DNA of 64,000 nucleotides from Rhabdophis nuchalis (GCA_039707465.1 CM077645.1:143469503-143533502), one strand, 5' to 3'; numbered from the stretch's first letter, positions 11,750 through 24,080 are shown. Notes: generated from the sequence alone by a model not told the origin. Numbers and translations: made by a program.

Positions 11750-11900
11750 GTGATTGGGTGGGATCTTGGCTGCATTCTGATTGGGTGGAGGTGTGTTCTG
11801 ATTGGTAGGGGGGTTGGCTGTGTTCTGATTGGATGGGAGTTTGGCTGTGCTCTGATTGGATGGGGGCGTGTTCTGTTTGGGTGGGGGCCTGGTTGTGCTT
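11750..11900. repeat. Minisatellite, TGATTGG-type units
   Basis: About six imperfect units of alternating length (roughly 21 and 28 bp), each beginning TGATTGG or TGTTTGG. They lie within the Penelope-like fragment. Confidence 0.8.
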
Positions 11901-12002
11901 GTGTTAGTCCGAGTTGCATATATATATATATATACTTTAGTAGATTTTCACGGGTGTAGGTATGCTGGTATTGCTGTCTTTGGGTGTTTTCCCGTGTAAG
12001 CA

Positions 12003-12292
12003 TGAACTACGCACCATCACCAACCTCCGCCTCTTCCGCCAATGTCTAAAGACATATTTGTTCCAACAAGCCGGCCTAGCCTAACCTCCCATGGGGACTT
12101 TTAGGAAGTTTTTAAATTGGATTTTAAATTTGGTTTTAGCACAGGTGGGAGTGTTTAATATTTATTTTAAATTATATATTTACTTTTTGTACTTCATATG
12201 TTTTTTAAATTTCCTGTGCGCCGTCCTGGGTCCTCCATGGAGAAGGGCGGGATATAAATTCGAATAAAATAAAAATAAAAAATAAAATTGTT
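12003..12292 (+). mobile_element. L2-like LINE 3' end, 290 bp
   Basis: It begins inside the last codons of the L2 frame ('ctccgcctcttccgccaa' region), runs through the 3' UTR and the hairpin 'cgccgtcctgggtcctcc...agggcggg', and ends in an AAATA-rich tail. Strongly 5'-truncated; inserted in Penelope-like sequence. Confidence 0.85.
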
Positions 12293-12350
12293 ATTGCAAC
12301 GTTTTGTCAAGATCTCACTTGCCATCTTCAGGCTTCGGTCTGACCACAAA
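12293..12350 (-). mobile_element. Penelope-like terminal fragment
   Basis: The minus strand has CTGAAGA, T, GGCAAG/CTTGAC around TGAGAT, then AAAA and CGTTGC. This is the same architecture as 11633-11666, with one stem mismatch and the GAAA box changed. It probably continues the element split by the L2 insertion, or belongs to a sister family. Confidence 0.45.
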
Positions 12351-12790
12351 AGTAAAAGGTAAATTAAAACACAACGTACATAAATAGATCAATTCTTAAA
12401 ATCCAATTAAATCAAATTACCCCGTGCTAAAACATTTTAAAATTCTCTAATTAAAATTTATAACTAAAAAGTCCAGATCAAGTGTTTATCCTAGGCCATC
12501 TTGTTGGAATAAATGCATTTTCAGACGCCGGCGGCCCGCCACAGAGAAGGCCCTTCCCCTGGGCATCGCCAACCGGCATTGCCCAGCCGACGGCACCCAG
12601 AGGAGGCCCTCTCTATGGGAGCGGATCGGTCAGAGGGATGTATGGGGGGCAGGATACGGTCTCGCATGTAACTAGGCCCTGAGCCGTGGAACGCTTTAAA
12701 GATGGTCATTAACACCTTGAAGCGCACCCGAAAGGCCACAGGTAGCCAGTGCAGCTCGTGCAGGAGAGGTGTTACGTGGGACTGCCTTGC
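12350..12790 (-). mobile_element. L2-like LINE 3' part, minus strand
   Basis: The minus strand carries HVTPLLHELHWLPVAFRVRFK (12775-12715), a KAFHG-type block, the RSHREGLL and LATPRGR blocks with frameshifts, and then 3' UTR to about 12350. It has a deletion in the QNAA-to-KALHG part relative to other copies. The terminal hairpin is not preserved. Confidence 0.8.
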
Positions 12791-13040
12791 ATTGATGCAT
12801 TGATCTCCGCCCCGCCCCCCCACACTGCCTTTGCAGGTTACTCCTGGGGCCATTGGCGCCAGGGCCAAGCCAGTCCCAGATTTCCTGCACTTGCCTTGAG
12901 GCAGAGCCACCCCTAAAGGCTACTGTGCCTGCAGAAAGACAAACATGCATCTGCAGTTTCTGGCGACTAATCCAGGCCAGCCCCAATTTCCTGCCCCAGC
13001 CCTGAGATGAAGTCTCCAGGAAACTGCACCTACAGAAAGG
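12791..13040. repeat. GC-rich tandem pair, ~107-bp unit
   Basis: Two imperfect copies start at about 12864 and 12971. They share 'ccaRgccagYccca', 'atttcctgc', 'ccctgag' and 'cctRcagaaag' words in the same order. Origin unknown; possibly a satellite or the core of an unrecognised transposon. Confidence 0.5.
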
Positions 13041-13087
13041 TTGATGTTACCAGCAAGGAGAGTCCAGGATGGAGGCTCTGTTAGCAT

Positions 13088-13122
13088 GTCTCTCTCTCTT
13101 TCTCTTTCTCTCTCTCTCTCTT
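13088..13122. repeat. (TC)n microsatellite
   Basis: Interrupted TC/TTTC run. Confidence 0.9.
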
Positions 13123-13480
13123 ATGAGTTATCTCACTACATGATCTTCTTCCCTTGTCCCCTCCTCACTTCTCAACTCAGCTTACTCCTCAGCTTGTTCA
13201 CCACAGCCCATGCATGTTCTGGTATGTTCTAACCTGGGTCTAGGCAACTCCAACCACTCTCCCAGTCAGTTCAACATGAGACAGCTTGATGCAGCCAACT
13301 TACCATGAAACAATTCAACATGGTATATGACTCAACATGAAATAACTCAACTGTTATCCATCACTGTTTCTTCAATATTATTTTTATATTTTGCAATTCA
13401 AATTTCATTTTGTCTCTCCTCCCACATCCTTTCTTTAATGACTTTATTCCACCATTTCTAAAATTACTAAAAGTTTTTAT
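13123..13480. other. Unique DNA with short repeated CAACATGA words
   Basis: Around 13265-13350 the word CAACATG recurs four times at irregular spacing. No family was recognised. Confidence 0.35.
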
Positions 13481-14345
13481 TAAAGGTTTTACCAAAAACT
13501 AATACAAACTAATAAAAATAAAATGCATTAAAAAAAAAGTGCAGAAAGAAAGAAGGAAAAGATGTTTTTGATTTCCTTTGCAGCAAATATCATTAGATAA
13601 TATTCTATGGTTACTAAAGAAAGCTCGCTCTTTTCTATTATCCAAGTATTTTTTTCTAATCATCAAAGTTACAAATCATACAGTAAGATGATCTTTCCGT
13701 CTTTAAAGGGTTTCCAGTCAGCTGTAAATATAAATACTATTTTCTCTCTAAGCAAAGAAGTTCATTTAGCCATTTCTCCAAGTTCCATCACCTTCACCAA
13801 ACTTTCTTCCACTGATGGTATTATGACTTTTATTTTATTTCTTTTAATAATGTTATTAAGGTTATAATGATATAAAATATAAAAGAAAATGAAAATAGAA
13901 AAATGGGAGGGGAAGAAAAAAGGCTCAACTTTTTAATTTTACATGATATGTATTAGCCATTTCTATAACAATAGACTTATCTAATGAGCAAAACTCAGTG
14001 TCATTTTTTCCCCATCTCAAGTACAAATACAGAAATGGTTTCCATGTAGAAACAAAGTTGGATGTATTCTTTTCTTTGATTAAAATAACTAATTTGGCCA
14101 TCTCTGCTAATTGCATTAGTTTTTCCAACCATTCATCCATTGTGGAAAGACTTTTAGCCCATTTTGTCACACATTATTTTACTTGTTCTTCTTCTGTGTA
14201 ATATCTCAACATTGTAGCAATAACATATTCATCATTAGTACATAGTTCTATTTCAAACTCAGTTTTGTTTTGTTCGAAGTCTTTTGTCCACTTTCAACTT
14301 TTTTTCTTAATCGTACATAAGGAAACCATTGACAAGACTATCATT
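13481..14345 (-). mobile_element. L1-like LINE ORF2 C-terminal remnants (two pieces)
   Basis: On the minus strand 14240-13925 reads MLRYYTEEEQVK then, after a stop, KWAKSLSTMDEWLEKL and KEKNTSNFVSTWKPF, like the end of L1 ORF2 in reptiles. A second piece at 13830-13600 repeats the same module as GEMAKWTSLLREK and FTADWKPFKDG. The two pieces are similar but not identical, so they are two insertions or a diverged duplication. Stops break both. No endonuclease or reverse transcriptase remains. Confidence 0.55.
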
Positions 14346-14351
14346 CTTTTA

Positions 14352-14638
14352 CAGGCAGCCCTCAACTTACAACCACATTTGAGCCCAAAATTTCTGTTGC
14401 TAAATTGGTAAGTTAATCTGGCTTCCCAATTGACTTTACTTACTTTGAAGGTCTCCAAAGGTCTCCAAAAGTTATAAATATGAGTAGTCAGTTGCCAAGC
14501 GTCCAAATGTTAATCATGTGACTATGGGAATGCTGCAATGGTTGTAAATTATGAAAAATGGTCACAAATCCCTTTTTTCAGTGCCATTGTAACTTAGAAC
14601 AGTCCCTAAATGAACTGTTGTAAGTCGAGGACTACCTG
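14352..14638. mobile_element. Tc1/mariner-type MITE, TAGTCCTC family
   Basis: It starts TA-CAGGCAGCCCTCAACTTAC and ends GTAAGTCGAGGACTACCTG, an imperfect inverted pair. The left TA is present, the right TA is mutated. The interior has the family's 'tgctgcaatggttgtaa' and 'catgtgactatggg' words. The fuller copy is at 22039-22433. Confidence 0.75.
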
Positions 14639-14883
14639 GGTCAAGTCTTCTCTCAATTAATAGCAAGGGAAATTTTTGTAAATGTGTAATTTTGTTCTGA
14701 GAGTATAGCAGGTTTTTGCCCTAATATGCATTGTTCTTCAGTGGGAAATTATGACTTTGTTACAGTTAGTGGTACCAACTGAATGTCCAAAGTCTGAAGT
14801 TCAAAAAGTGTTACCATCACTGGTAGAAAAAAATCAAGAGAAAGTGCAATAGGAAAACACTTCAGTAGGTGGTACTAGAATAA

Positions 14884-15232
14884 GGTAAAGGTAAGGTTCC
14901 CCTTGCACATATGTGCTAGTCATTCCTGACTCTAGGGGACGGTTCTCATCTCCGTTTCAAAGCCTGTCTGAAGACATCTCAGTGGTCATGTGGCTGGCAT
15001 GACTAAATGCCAAAGGCACGCGGAATGCTGTTACCTTCCCACCAAAGGTGGTTCCTATTTTTCAACTTCTCATCAAAGGTGGTTCCTATTTTTCTACTTC
15101 CCCATTTACATGCTTTCGAACTGGTAGGTTGGCAGAAGCTGGGACAAGTAATGGGAGCTAATTCCATTCCATGGCTGCCAACCTTTCTGATCGATAAGTT
15201 CAGCATCTTAGCCACTGAGCTACTGTGTTCCT
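14884..15232 (-). mobile_element. Sauria-type SINE with perfect 13-bp target duplication
   Basis: A complete tRNA-headed SINE in reverse orientation, flanked by GGTACTAGAATAA at 14871-14883 and 15233-15245. The tRNA-like head lies at the right end, the ACCTTTACCTTA-type tail at the left. Two copies of a ~31-bp segment (AAAGGTGGTTCCTATTTTT repeated at 15043 and 15074) mark an internal tandem duplication not seen in the copies at 23741 and 38221. Non-coding; RNA polymerase III type promoter, mobilised by a partner LINE. Confidence 0.9.
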
Positions 15233-15245
15233 GGTACTAGAATAA

Positions 15246-18200
15246 CATCTCACAAAAGTATTGACTTTCCTTGGAAATGAAAAAGAATCACTGAGAATAA
15301 AGAAATGAAGAACTCATAATAAACTACACTTGTGACTTGGTTGTGGGAATACCATAGTTTTGTTTTTGTCTGTCACACCTAACTATCTATTTAGTTTATC
15401 ATTGATAGATCTCAATTTCTATTGTCAGCATGAATGACCATCCCTTTATGGTCATCAGGCTATTATTTTCCCCCATTGGAAAAACATTGGACTTGCCAAA
15501 TAAGTCATATTTCCTATATAAGTGTAAATTATTTGTGACTGTTTTATTTACTTTTGAATGGATGGATTTGTAGCTACCTAAAAAAAATAATTTGGCTTTT
15601 ATTTTCTGGCTTGAGGAGACTATTCCAAAATGTTGATGACATAATATGCATTTCTCCTTTGAAAAGCAGCAGAACATGTCCGTAACATGACTTTGCACTA
15701 ACTGTATCTAATCTATTTCTGTACTATATTGTCACCAGTTAAAATTGGTCTTGTTCTTCAGTTCCCTTCATTTTCTAAGTGAAAGGGGGAAAGAACAGAT
15801 AAGCTTCAATTTAATTTGTTCTGGCAATTACTGGAAAGTTCCCACTGTGAGGGAAGCCACTGCTTATTGATGTGGAAGGACGCTCACCATACAAGACCCA
15901 AACAAAAGGAGAAGCTGCTTTTCTACAAGTGAATTCAAGCATGTGTTGTCATACTGGCTAACGAAAGAGTCCATATGAACCCTAATAGGAAAGAAAGAGA
16001 AGGAAGAGGGAGAAGAAGAAGGGTAAAAGCTATCCAGAAAGAACTAACTCTGAGGACATGAGCACAAAATGTGAACTGGTGAGAAGGGAATTCATTTTGT
16101 GTACTTACTTCTCTTGTTTATTTCATTTCTTTTATATTTGATTTATAGCTGTCTCAGTACTGCAGAATATAGCTAGTCACTTTAGGCTGAAAATTCTGAT
16201 GACCATTACATGGAAGAAATAGAGTTAGAGTTTTCTATATGTCTCTGGAGTCATGGGCTGAATTTTTTCATCCCAGATACGATAGCAAAAGTAAGTTTTG
16301 GGGGCAAGAGTGAACAGAAGAAAAGAGCACTTTGGGGCAACATACAGTATGGGTTGACTTTTTTTCAGCAAGTCAAGATTTCACACTAATTCTACCTTTT
16401 TTAAAATATGTAAGGATAATATATTTCAGAGATGCTTTCTAAAATAGAACTCTGGCAAAACCCCTTGAAACAGCCTGAAGGTGAAGGCATTATGCTGGAT
16501 GATTTTGAAGAAAGAAACAAGTTGTTTAATGAAGTGCTGAAAGAGCAGATCTTGTTAGACAGGCATTCATGCACATTTACAAAAATGTAACGGTGAAATC
16601 TTTTTTCCCCCCCTGTTTAGCTCTGGGCTCCTAGCAAAATGGTGGGCGCAACTTTTATCTGTGAGATGCTTTTAATAAATTCTTAATGTGTTCTGCTTCT
16701 GCCCAAATTTCCCTTACTTCTTCTCCCTCTCAAGGTTGACAATGGTTCTAGCCATACAGCATCCCAAAATAGTTGTTAGGAAGATGTGTCAAAACTGAGT
16801 TCATGACATATAAGAAACAGGCTCCAGCTGTGCTAATAACATACATTTCAAAAGAGAAGCAACGATGTGAACTGAAAACTAACAAACAGAATCTACCTCG
16901 CCGGGAAACAATCACTGCCTCCAAAAGCTGCCAACATGACAAGGGAAACTTCAATCACGCATTTTGCTCAGAATATTAAGGATTGCAATCTTACAGTAAA
17001 TCGTTCTTTTTCTAAAGAGAAGTGCTGGTGTTTTATGAAAACCCGACAGTACTTTACATGATTGTTAAGGTAACTTCTCCTCTTCCTATAAAGAAAGGCA
17101 TTTCCAAAGGGAGGGAATTGACTAGTTATCTACTACTCATTGTGCAAAGAAGGAGAATCAAACACGCACGCCTTCTGACAAGGCAGAAGAGAACAAGGAA
17201 GGATACAGAGGGTTTTTATTCCCAAATTGCAAGAAGAAATCCAGAGGAAGTAAAACTTATCCTGCTTTTGTCTAAGCTCCTGAATTTAAAGTCCAACTAT
17301 ATGAAACCAGCCCCTTCATTACTATTAATGAAAAGTTTCTCAAGGAGTATTATTTGATATTTTGGAAGGGGAAATCAATGCAATGCCTGCATGTGTATTG
17401 CAGTCTTATAGACACCTGGCATATTTGTTTCAGATTCTGACTGAACTGTATTTAGATACAACATCATCCATAAATAAGTTAAGGACCTGTCTTTCCAACA
17501 CTACAGAAGGTAGAGGATTCTTGCATGTATAGCTTGTCAGAGCAGAGACAGGTAAAGCCCCTGTGTTGAAACCGTCTCTCCTTTACACTTATCTAATGTA
17601 AAAGATTTGTGCTTCCATCATACTTGGTTGTCCCCTAAGTGAGCAATTTTGCATCTTTCCAACTACACAACTGTTTTCCTTTTTACTTTTGTGTTTACTC
17701 TTTCTTTCCCATCATGATCCAAAGAGTATACAGTAATTTAATGGTAATTGCAAGCCTGGATGGTTTTGGGACAGCCTGTTTCCATATTGTTCAGATTGGT
17801 GTTGGGAAGCCGTTATCTCCATGTATGCATTATTCATTTACAATCATCTTGGCATAATAAAACAGTATTCAATTGTTCTCATTGTTCACTCAAGTGGCTT
17901 GTGTGCCATCCGCGTCCTTCTCATGAATGGCAGCTTGTATGGGCCATTGTAGCCATTCGGCATTTAATGCTTGATTGGAAAAGAACTCAAAGTCATCAGA
18001 TTAAAAATTCTCCTGTAGGTATAAGATGATCCTTCCTGCCTGAAAGTCGATGGGTCTTAACTTACAAATAAAATTATTTTTTTATTTTCCCCTTCCTTTG
18101 GGTTAAAGGTACCGTGCGATGGTAAAAAGAGAGAATTGCTGAAGTTCCTGCCTGACAAGCTGTCGAATGAATATCTGCTTTGAACCGTAGCAACATCAAT

Positions 18201-20692
18201 AAGTGACAGGAGAAAAGAAAGAAGGGCAGCACAATAAATCCTTAAAATAAAACAAGCAAAAAGAGCAAAAAGGTATGGTACAAAGCTATTTTTTTTCATA
18301 ATACTATGTGCTCTAAATCTTTTTCTGTTTCAGAAGATAACTTTCTTTAGTGGCATATATACTGACTTTTTATATAAGATCTAAGAGTAATGGTTGGAAT
18401 TGTTCTCTTTATTTTTATATATAAGTGATAATTTTCATGCAGGCTGATCAAGCAAACATGCCTTTAAATAGTTGAATAGCTTGAAGGCTACAAAATAAAT
18501 GTTCTGGGATATATGAAAGAGTATTACCAAATTTGCACTTGTCTCAAAGGAAAATGAGCATTTGGATAGGAAATTGAAGTGCTTTATTATAGGACTGTCA
18601 TTTAACAATTGATTTTATCTTTGAAGCTTAGAAAAAAATATTTCAAAAGTCATAGTATATTTACTTTTGTACTGGGTTACAAAATAGCATAGATATTTGT
18701 GCTTGAGGAGATAAATGTAGATTATGAAAATCCTCTCATTCTTAACTGAAATGATTGCATTATTTCTTATTTTGAGCTATGAAATTTAAATATGTGAATT
18801 AATTTAAATCACTTTCTCAGATCTACCAGATGTCACTGTAGGTGTTCATCATAGTGCCTTCTGCCTTGCAGACAGAGTAATCTAAAGTAAAGAGAAAGGA
18901 TTTATTGGCTGTTTGCTGCAAGCTTAGTGTAATACTATCATGCATTATACTACTAAGTTATAAAAACTCAGTTTAGCAGTGCCAACACCGTGATGGCCTG
19001 GATTCTAGGAATGCAGAGCCCAAAATAAACTTATTAAGTTAGCCAAAACTAGTCATTGTTTTCATGTTTTTTCTAGTAACATGAAAACATACTATTTGAG
19101 GCAAATTATACATATGCTTCATTACTGCATAGTTAAACAAAATTATTAACCCAATCTTATGCGCTTTTTTTAAAAAAGAAAAGAGGAACTCATGCTGCAA
19201 AATACTTACAAAATAGAAGAGTGAAGTTAGTCTAACTGTAAGGAAGTTACATTCCAGGAACTTCCTTACATTGACTATTTCAGAAGAAAAAGTTAAAAAG
19301 GGTATCATAACATTAGAAACCTAACTACCAAATGTCCAGGCCATCATCAATGGAAGACACTGAACTATGATCCTACTTAATGAACAGGAGTAATAGCTCA
19401 AATGAACTGAAAAAGTAAATACCTGCAGAATAATGATTTCTTTTTGGAAAAGATTAAAGTCTCTAATCGGTTTATATATTTAATTACAGCAAATAATCCA
19501 AATTATTGTTGTTTACCTTAATGTCTCAGATAATGTCCTAAAGAACGAATATTGGTCTTGGTCTTCTGTCAATATTTTAATATAAGCGAGGAACATAAGA
19601 AAAGATTGTGTGCTTCTTGGTTTGTTTCTCTTAATCGACAATACCATGAGGCATGAATCAAAGGAAAAAGGAGCATTCAATTCACTTTCTCCAGCATACA
19701 GATTTTATATACATACATCTCTAGCTGACACTTTAGGATTTAAGTAATATTGACTTATCTCATCTTCTGCCCAGATATATTAACTTTGATCAACTACTGT
19801 CTGTGCCACAAAATGTGGCTACTTTATTAGAAAAATATGGATATTTATCCAGCAAAAAAGAAAAATGTGAATTCATCTCTTCCTGGGTTTTTAACAAAAT
19901 AAAAAATAATAATTACAATTATTTTTTTACAAAGAATTACAAAAAAATTACAAAAATTACAAAAAAAATTACAAAAAAAAAACAATGACAACTTCCCTAT
20001 AAAAGGGAAAATATGGAAATATAATGTCTATCTCAAATTCTTCAGTGTCCATCAACAGGCAGACTGAATAAAAGCATGTTTTGATATCTAACTATTAGGA
20101 GGCTGGAAGATAAAGCATTAAACAGTCCCATGCTTTAGGCAAATAAATGATTGAGGTAACCCTCTTCCAATCTTTCTTGGACAGTTAAGTTTGTGAATTA
20201 CATATTAACTATGGTCCTTTTACCATTGTCATAATCCAGAGTATATGGCAGAAGACCCATAGAGTACATCTAAACTTTTGAATAGAGGCTCTTTTCCATC
20301 TAGATTCTTAATCAGCCATCAGAGTAACAGACTTAACCCAACTGCAATAAATAGACAATGAAACCAAGAGTTAAATATTTATATCTAAGCTCACACCACA
20401 TTTGAAACTACAGCCAACCTCCAAGTGTAATTTTGCATTTGGTATGCATAGTGAAGGGAACGATGTCCTCTTAAGTTCAGACTAAACTGTTTCTAATGGT
20501 CTGTAATTCTTATGAGTGCATAAATAGACTATTATGGTTAATGAGCAATCTCTAAAACACATTACACAATGACATTAATAATTAGCTGATTAAGTAAGCA
20601 TGTCAATCAAACTGCTGCAATCCCATATATTATATTACAAAACTTGATTATGCTTAAAGAAATAAAATCACTTGAGTATGAAAGTAGTGTTG
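15246..20692. other. Repeat-poor interval of about 5.4 kb
   Basis: This is the longest stretch without a repeat that I recognise. It has moderate AT content and no exon-like frame. Sub-regions such as 16430-16590 and 17880-18050 have mixed, non-simple sequence of the kind seen in conserved non-coding DNA, but conservation cannot be judged from one sequence. A short AAAAATTAC-type simple repeat sits at 19935-19985. Confidence 0.5.
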
Positions 20693-21070
20693 ATAGTCCT
20701 CCCTTAGCAACAGTAATTGGGATAAGGAAGTCCATTGCTAAGCAATGCAATCGTAAGGCACAATGTTATGCGTCCACAGCAATCTATAGCAGCATTTCTT
20801 GTCATTGTTAGGCAAATCCTGTGTAGTCACAGTGTCCCATGGTCATGGTTATCACCATTTATGATACCTTCTGGCTTCCCTATTGATTCTGCTTGTGAGA
20901 AGCTGAGAGTCACAAAAGGTGATTATATGGCCATGGGGATTCTGTGATGTTGCAACTGTGAGCTGGTTGCTAAACAATCACATAACCATGGGGATGCTGC
21001 AATGGTCACAACTGTGAAGTCCTTCATAAGTTCATCTCACTCAGTGGCACTGAACTTAAGTAAGGAGTAT
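20693..21070. mobile_element. Tc1/mariner-type MITE, TAGTCCTC family (old)
   Basis: The body words 'ttgctaagcaatg', 'gttgctaaacaatcacataaccatggggatgctgc' and a TAGTCCTCCCTTAGC start match the family at 22039-22433. The ends are decayed. Confidence 0.6.
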
Positions 21071-21460
21071 TCATTTATAAATATGAATATTTATCAAAAG
21101 AACATGGAAACTTGTGAGTATTTGGGCTCCATCTAACAACTGAGACACTACCATCAGCTCAAAACTTTTAATTGCAGCTAATCTGAAAGAATCTTAAAAA
21201 TAGTAGCAACAATTTTCTTTTTAACAAGATGTTTAATGTGCTCCTTTCAGAAACCAGTATAGAGTCACTAGAATAGGATGCATGCATATGCATATATGTA
21301 AATAAGTAAGTAAATAAATTATTTTTACTTTGGAAGATGAGTCATAAATATTCATAGAACCTAACTTGCCCATTTAGAATCTCATGCACTTGTCTTAGTC
21401 ATTTCACCAATCTTTTGACTAAAACTGTAACTTTTTTAAAAAATAATTGTTGATCAAAAG

Positions 21461-21861
21461 CAAGGGGGGCTGCGAGGAGTTCATAGGGGTTCAGGAAAAC
21501 CTCTAGCTAAGTTTCTGTGCAGTTCGAAGAACTCCAAAATCCCATTCCTGGCTGGCCTCGCACACCCTGCCCCGCCCTTCCCAGGAATCCCCACGCAGCC
21601 CGTTTTGGATGCAGATAAGTGCAGGGTGCACACAGAGGCTCAGGGAGGGCAAAAAATGGGCCAACCAGAAGTTCGGGAAGGCGTTTCTGGTCTCCAAAGG
21701 GCCTCTCTGGAGACCAGAAAGGGTTTTCGCCTCCCAGAGGCTCAAGGAAAGCCCCCACCATGGTGCAGTTAGCTGACTAGGTCATGCCCACCATTGCCAC
21801 ACCCACCCAGCAGAGAACTGAGCAGAGAACCCCATGCTAAAAATTTTGAAGTCCACCCCTG
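21461..21861. mobile_element. hAT-like MITE, 'CAGGGGTGGACTTC' family
   Basis: The right end is TTTTGAAGTCCACCCCTG; the left end is decayed (CAAGGGGGGCTG). The interior is GC-rich with a self-complementary 'ctggtctccaaag/ctctggagaccag' pair. A second copy in opposite orientation starts at 63580. No clean 8-bp duplication. Confidence 0.6.
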
Positions 21862-22038
21862 AAAAGTTCTTCCTTACAATAGGTTCAGGGACTCATTTCA
21901 TTCCAGTGGTTTTGAGAGACACCTGTACGCACACTGGTATTACTTAGGTACCAAACTGCAAGGCACTGCAAGGGAATGGAAATCCAAAGATTTTTATGAG
22001 GCATTATATGGATAAAGTGTCTACTCTGAAAGGGAATA

Positions 22039-22433
22039 CAGGTAGTCCTCAACTTACAACAGTTAATTTAGTGATTGTTCAAAGTTACAACATCACTGGA
22101 AAAAAGTGACTTGTGACCATTTTTCACGCTTACAACCATTGCAGCATCCTCATGGTTACGTGATCAAAATTCAGACACTTGACAATTGGCATGTATTTAT
22201 GATGGTTGCAGTGTCCTTGGGTTATATGGTCCCCTTTTTCGTGACCTACTGACAAGCAAAGTCAATGGGGAAGCCAGATTCACTTAACAATCATGTTACT
22301 AACGTAACACCTGAAATGATTCACTTAACAACTTTAGCAAGAAAGTTCATAAAATGGGGCAAAATTCACTTAACAACTCTCTCGCTTAGCAACAAAAATT
22401 GCTAAGTTGTGGCCATAAGTCGAGGACTACCTG
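22039..22433. mobile_element. Tc1/mariner-type MITE, complete, TA-flanked
   Basis: 395 bp from CAGGTAGTCCTCAACTTA to TAAGTCGAGGACTACCTG, with TA on both sides (22037-22038, 22434-22435). The ends are inverted copies with one mismatch over 18 bases. No transposase. This is the reference copy for the family in this window (others at 14352, 20693, 24690, 48474). Confidence 0.85.
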
Positions 22434-22580
22434 TAATATGATAGGTCTGTCTGTGTGTAAGACTTTAATATAGAAATTAAACAAAAAGAGAGCCAAAATA
22501 CATCCTTGTTTTATTTGTTATGAGAAGGCTGGCTGCTTCCTGTGTTGTCAAGTAACACTTCCCTAAGTGTTATCATATAG

Positions 22581-22714
22581 CATGGATGTCAAACCTGCAG
22601 TGTCACGTTGTCATCACATGATATTTCATGATGTTTTGTCCCTTTGCGGAGCCAGGGAGGGCGTGGCCTGCGCATGACGCATTCTGCTCGCAGGCCACCA
22701 GTTTGACACCCCTG
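22581..22714. mobile_element. hAT-like MITE, 134 bp
   Basis: The ends are CATGGATGTCAAACCTG and CCAGTTTGACACCCCTG, flanked by TCATATAG / TCATATGC (6 of 8 match). Same family as 54422-54548. Confidence 0.75.
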
Positions 22715-23740
22715 TCATATGCCTTTAGATACTGTAAGCAATAGAAAGCATTTATACATGGAAGTCACTTCAACTTTCTTCCATAGCTTGATGCAACAAG
22801 TTAATTTCATGTCAATAAAGCTTACATACAAGATTTATCCATTCTTTCTCATGTATAGAATTCTGCCTGAAAACTCATTTGTTTGCCTCTGGTCCAGGAT
22901 ATTTATTCATAACACTCAATAGACTAATTGGACAAATTTAGCAGATGTTGCTTTCTTTCCCTTTTTGTAAATTGATACTATGTGCTTTGACCTCAGTCCC
23001 TTAGGAAATTATTGGTCCAGCCTATACTGGGGGGTGGAGGGGGGAGAAACCCTGCTAGGATTGAGCTCAACCAACTGATAGGGGTTTTTTTTCAGTTCCA
23101 AGAATTGAACTGATAGGGGGGTTTTTTCAGTTCCTTTTCCATATTACTCAAGTGCTAGCTTAGTGATATCAATGGATGTAATAAAAGAAAAACCACTGAG
23201 GAAATGATCCAGATTGCAGTCCAATTAAATCATAGGTGCAAAATGTGTTGCAAGAATGGAGAGAAAAAAAAAGAGAAATTTCTCACATCCTGAGACTGGC
23301 ACCTTATAGGTAGTTTCTAATTAGTTGTCAAAAAGTGGTTGGCTTACCAAATGAAGTCCATAATTAACTGCTGCCAAAAGCTTCTTTGGAGATTTTGTTT
23401 TATCTGCAAAAATGTCTCATTTGCTAGATTTTTTTTTCTTTTCCTATAGTGATAAAATGGGGAAAGAATGATTAGTTATCTGCTGCATATAATTTGTTAA
23501 TTCTCTGATACAAATAGTTATTTACAATTAAAACTGATAGTCAAATCAGATTTTGACAACAGTTTTCTTTGGTCCTTTCATATACTTTAAAGTTTAACAT
23601 TTTATAAATATTTAAAATTATGTGGCAGTTTAAAAAAGAATTAACTCCATTGGAAAAGGAACTGATTTATGTATTTATGTATTCTTTCAATCTATCCTGT
23701 GTGGTTTCCTACATATTAAGATCTCTAGTGTAATCTTAAA
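22715..23740. other. Unique DNA with a small local duplication
   Basis: At 23067-23134 the block 'aactgatagggg', a T run, then 'cagttcc' occurs twice about 36 bp apart. Otherwise nothing recognised. Confidence 0.45.
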
Positions 23741-24080
23741 GGGATACGGTGGCTCAATGGCTAAGAGATTGATCTTGTCAATCAGAAAGTCGGCAGTTCG
23801 GTGGTTCGAATCCCTACCCACATAACAGAGTGAGCTCCCATTACTTGTCTAAGCTTCTGCCAACCTACCAGTTCGAAAGCATGTAAAAATGCAAGTAGAA
23901 AAAGAGGGACCACTTTTGGTGGGAAAATAATAGCCTACTTCGTGCCTTCAGTGTTTAGTCATGCCAGCCACATTACTATGGAGACATCTTCGGACAGCAC
24001 TGGCTCTTTGGCTTTGAAACGGAGATGAGCACTGTCCCCTAGAGCTGGGAATGACATACGTGAGGGGAACCTTTATCTTT
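23741..24080 (+). mobile_element. Sauria-type SINE, full length
   Basis: It has an A-box region (TGGCTCAATGG, 23750) and a B-box GGTTCGAATCC (23803-23813), then the SINE body with 'cagttcgaaagcatgtaaaa' and 'tgtttagtcatgccagccac', ending 'gaggggaacctttatcttt'. The flanks AGTGTAATCTTAAA and AGTGCAGTCTTAAA form a 14-bp duplication with two differences. Non-coding. Confidence 0.9.

Larger units (their letters stand above)
11579..12002 (-). mobile_element. Penelope-like element fragment with terminal motif
   Basis: On the minus strand this contains the CTGAAGA ... GAAACGTC block (11633-11666) and the adjacent 'acccgaataaccaaagacc' end that recurs in Penelope-like elements. A minisatellite of alternating ~21- and ~28-bp units built on TGATTGG(G/A)TGG lies at 11750-11900. 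No reverse transcriptase or GIY-YIG coding remains. An L2 3' end (12003) interrupts it, and a related block continues at 12293. Confidence 0.6.

Noticed and set aside
13607..13867. Open frame of 86 codons on the + strand
   Set aside because: The minus strand of the same interval matches an L1 ORF2 remnant; the + frame is a shadow.
23741..23815. tRNA gene at the SINE head
   Set aside because: It is the tRNA-derived head of a Sauria-type SINE with target duplications, not a free-standing tRNA.
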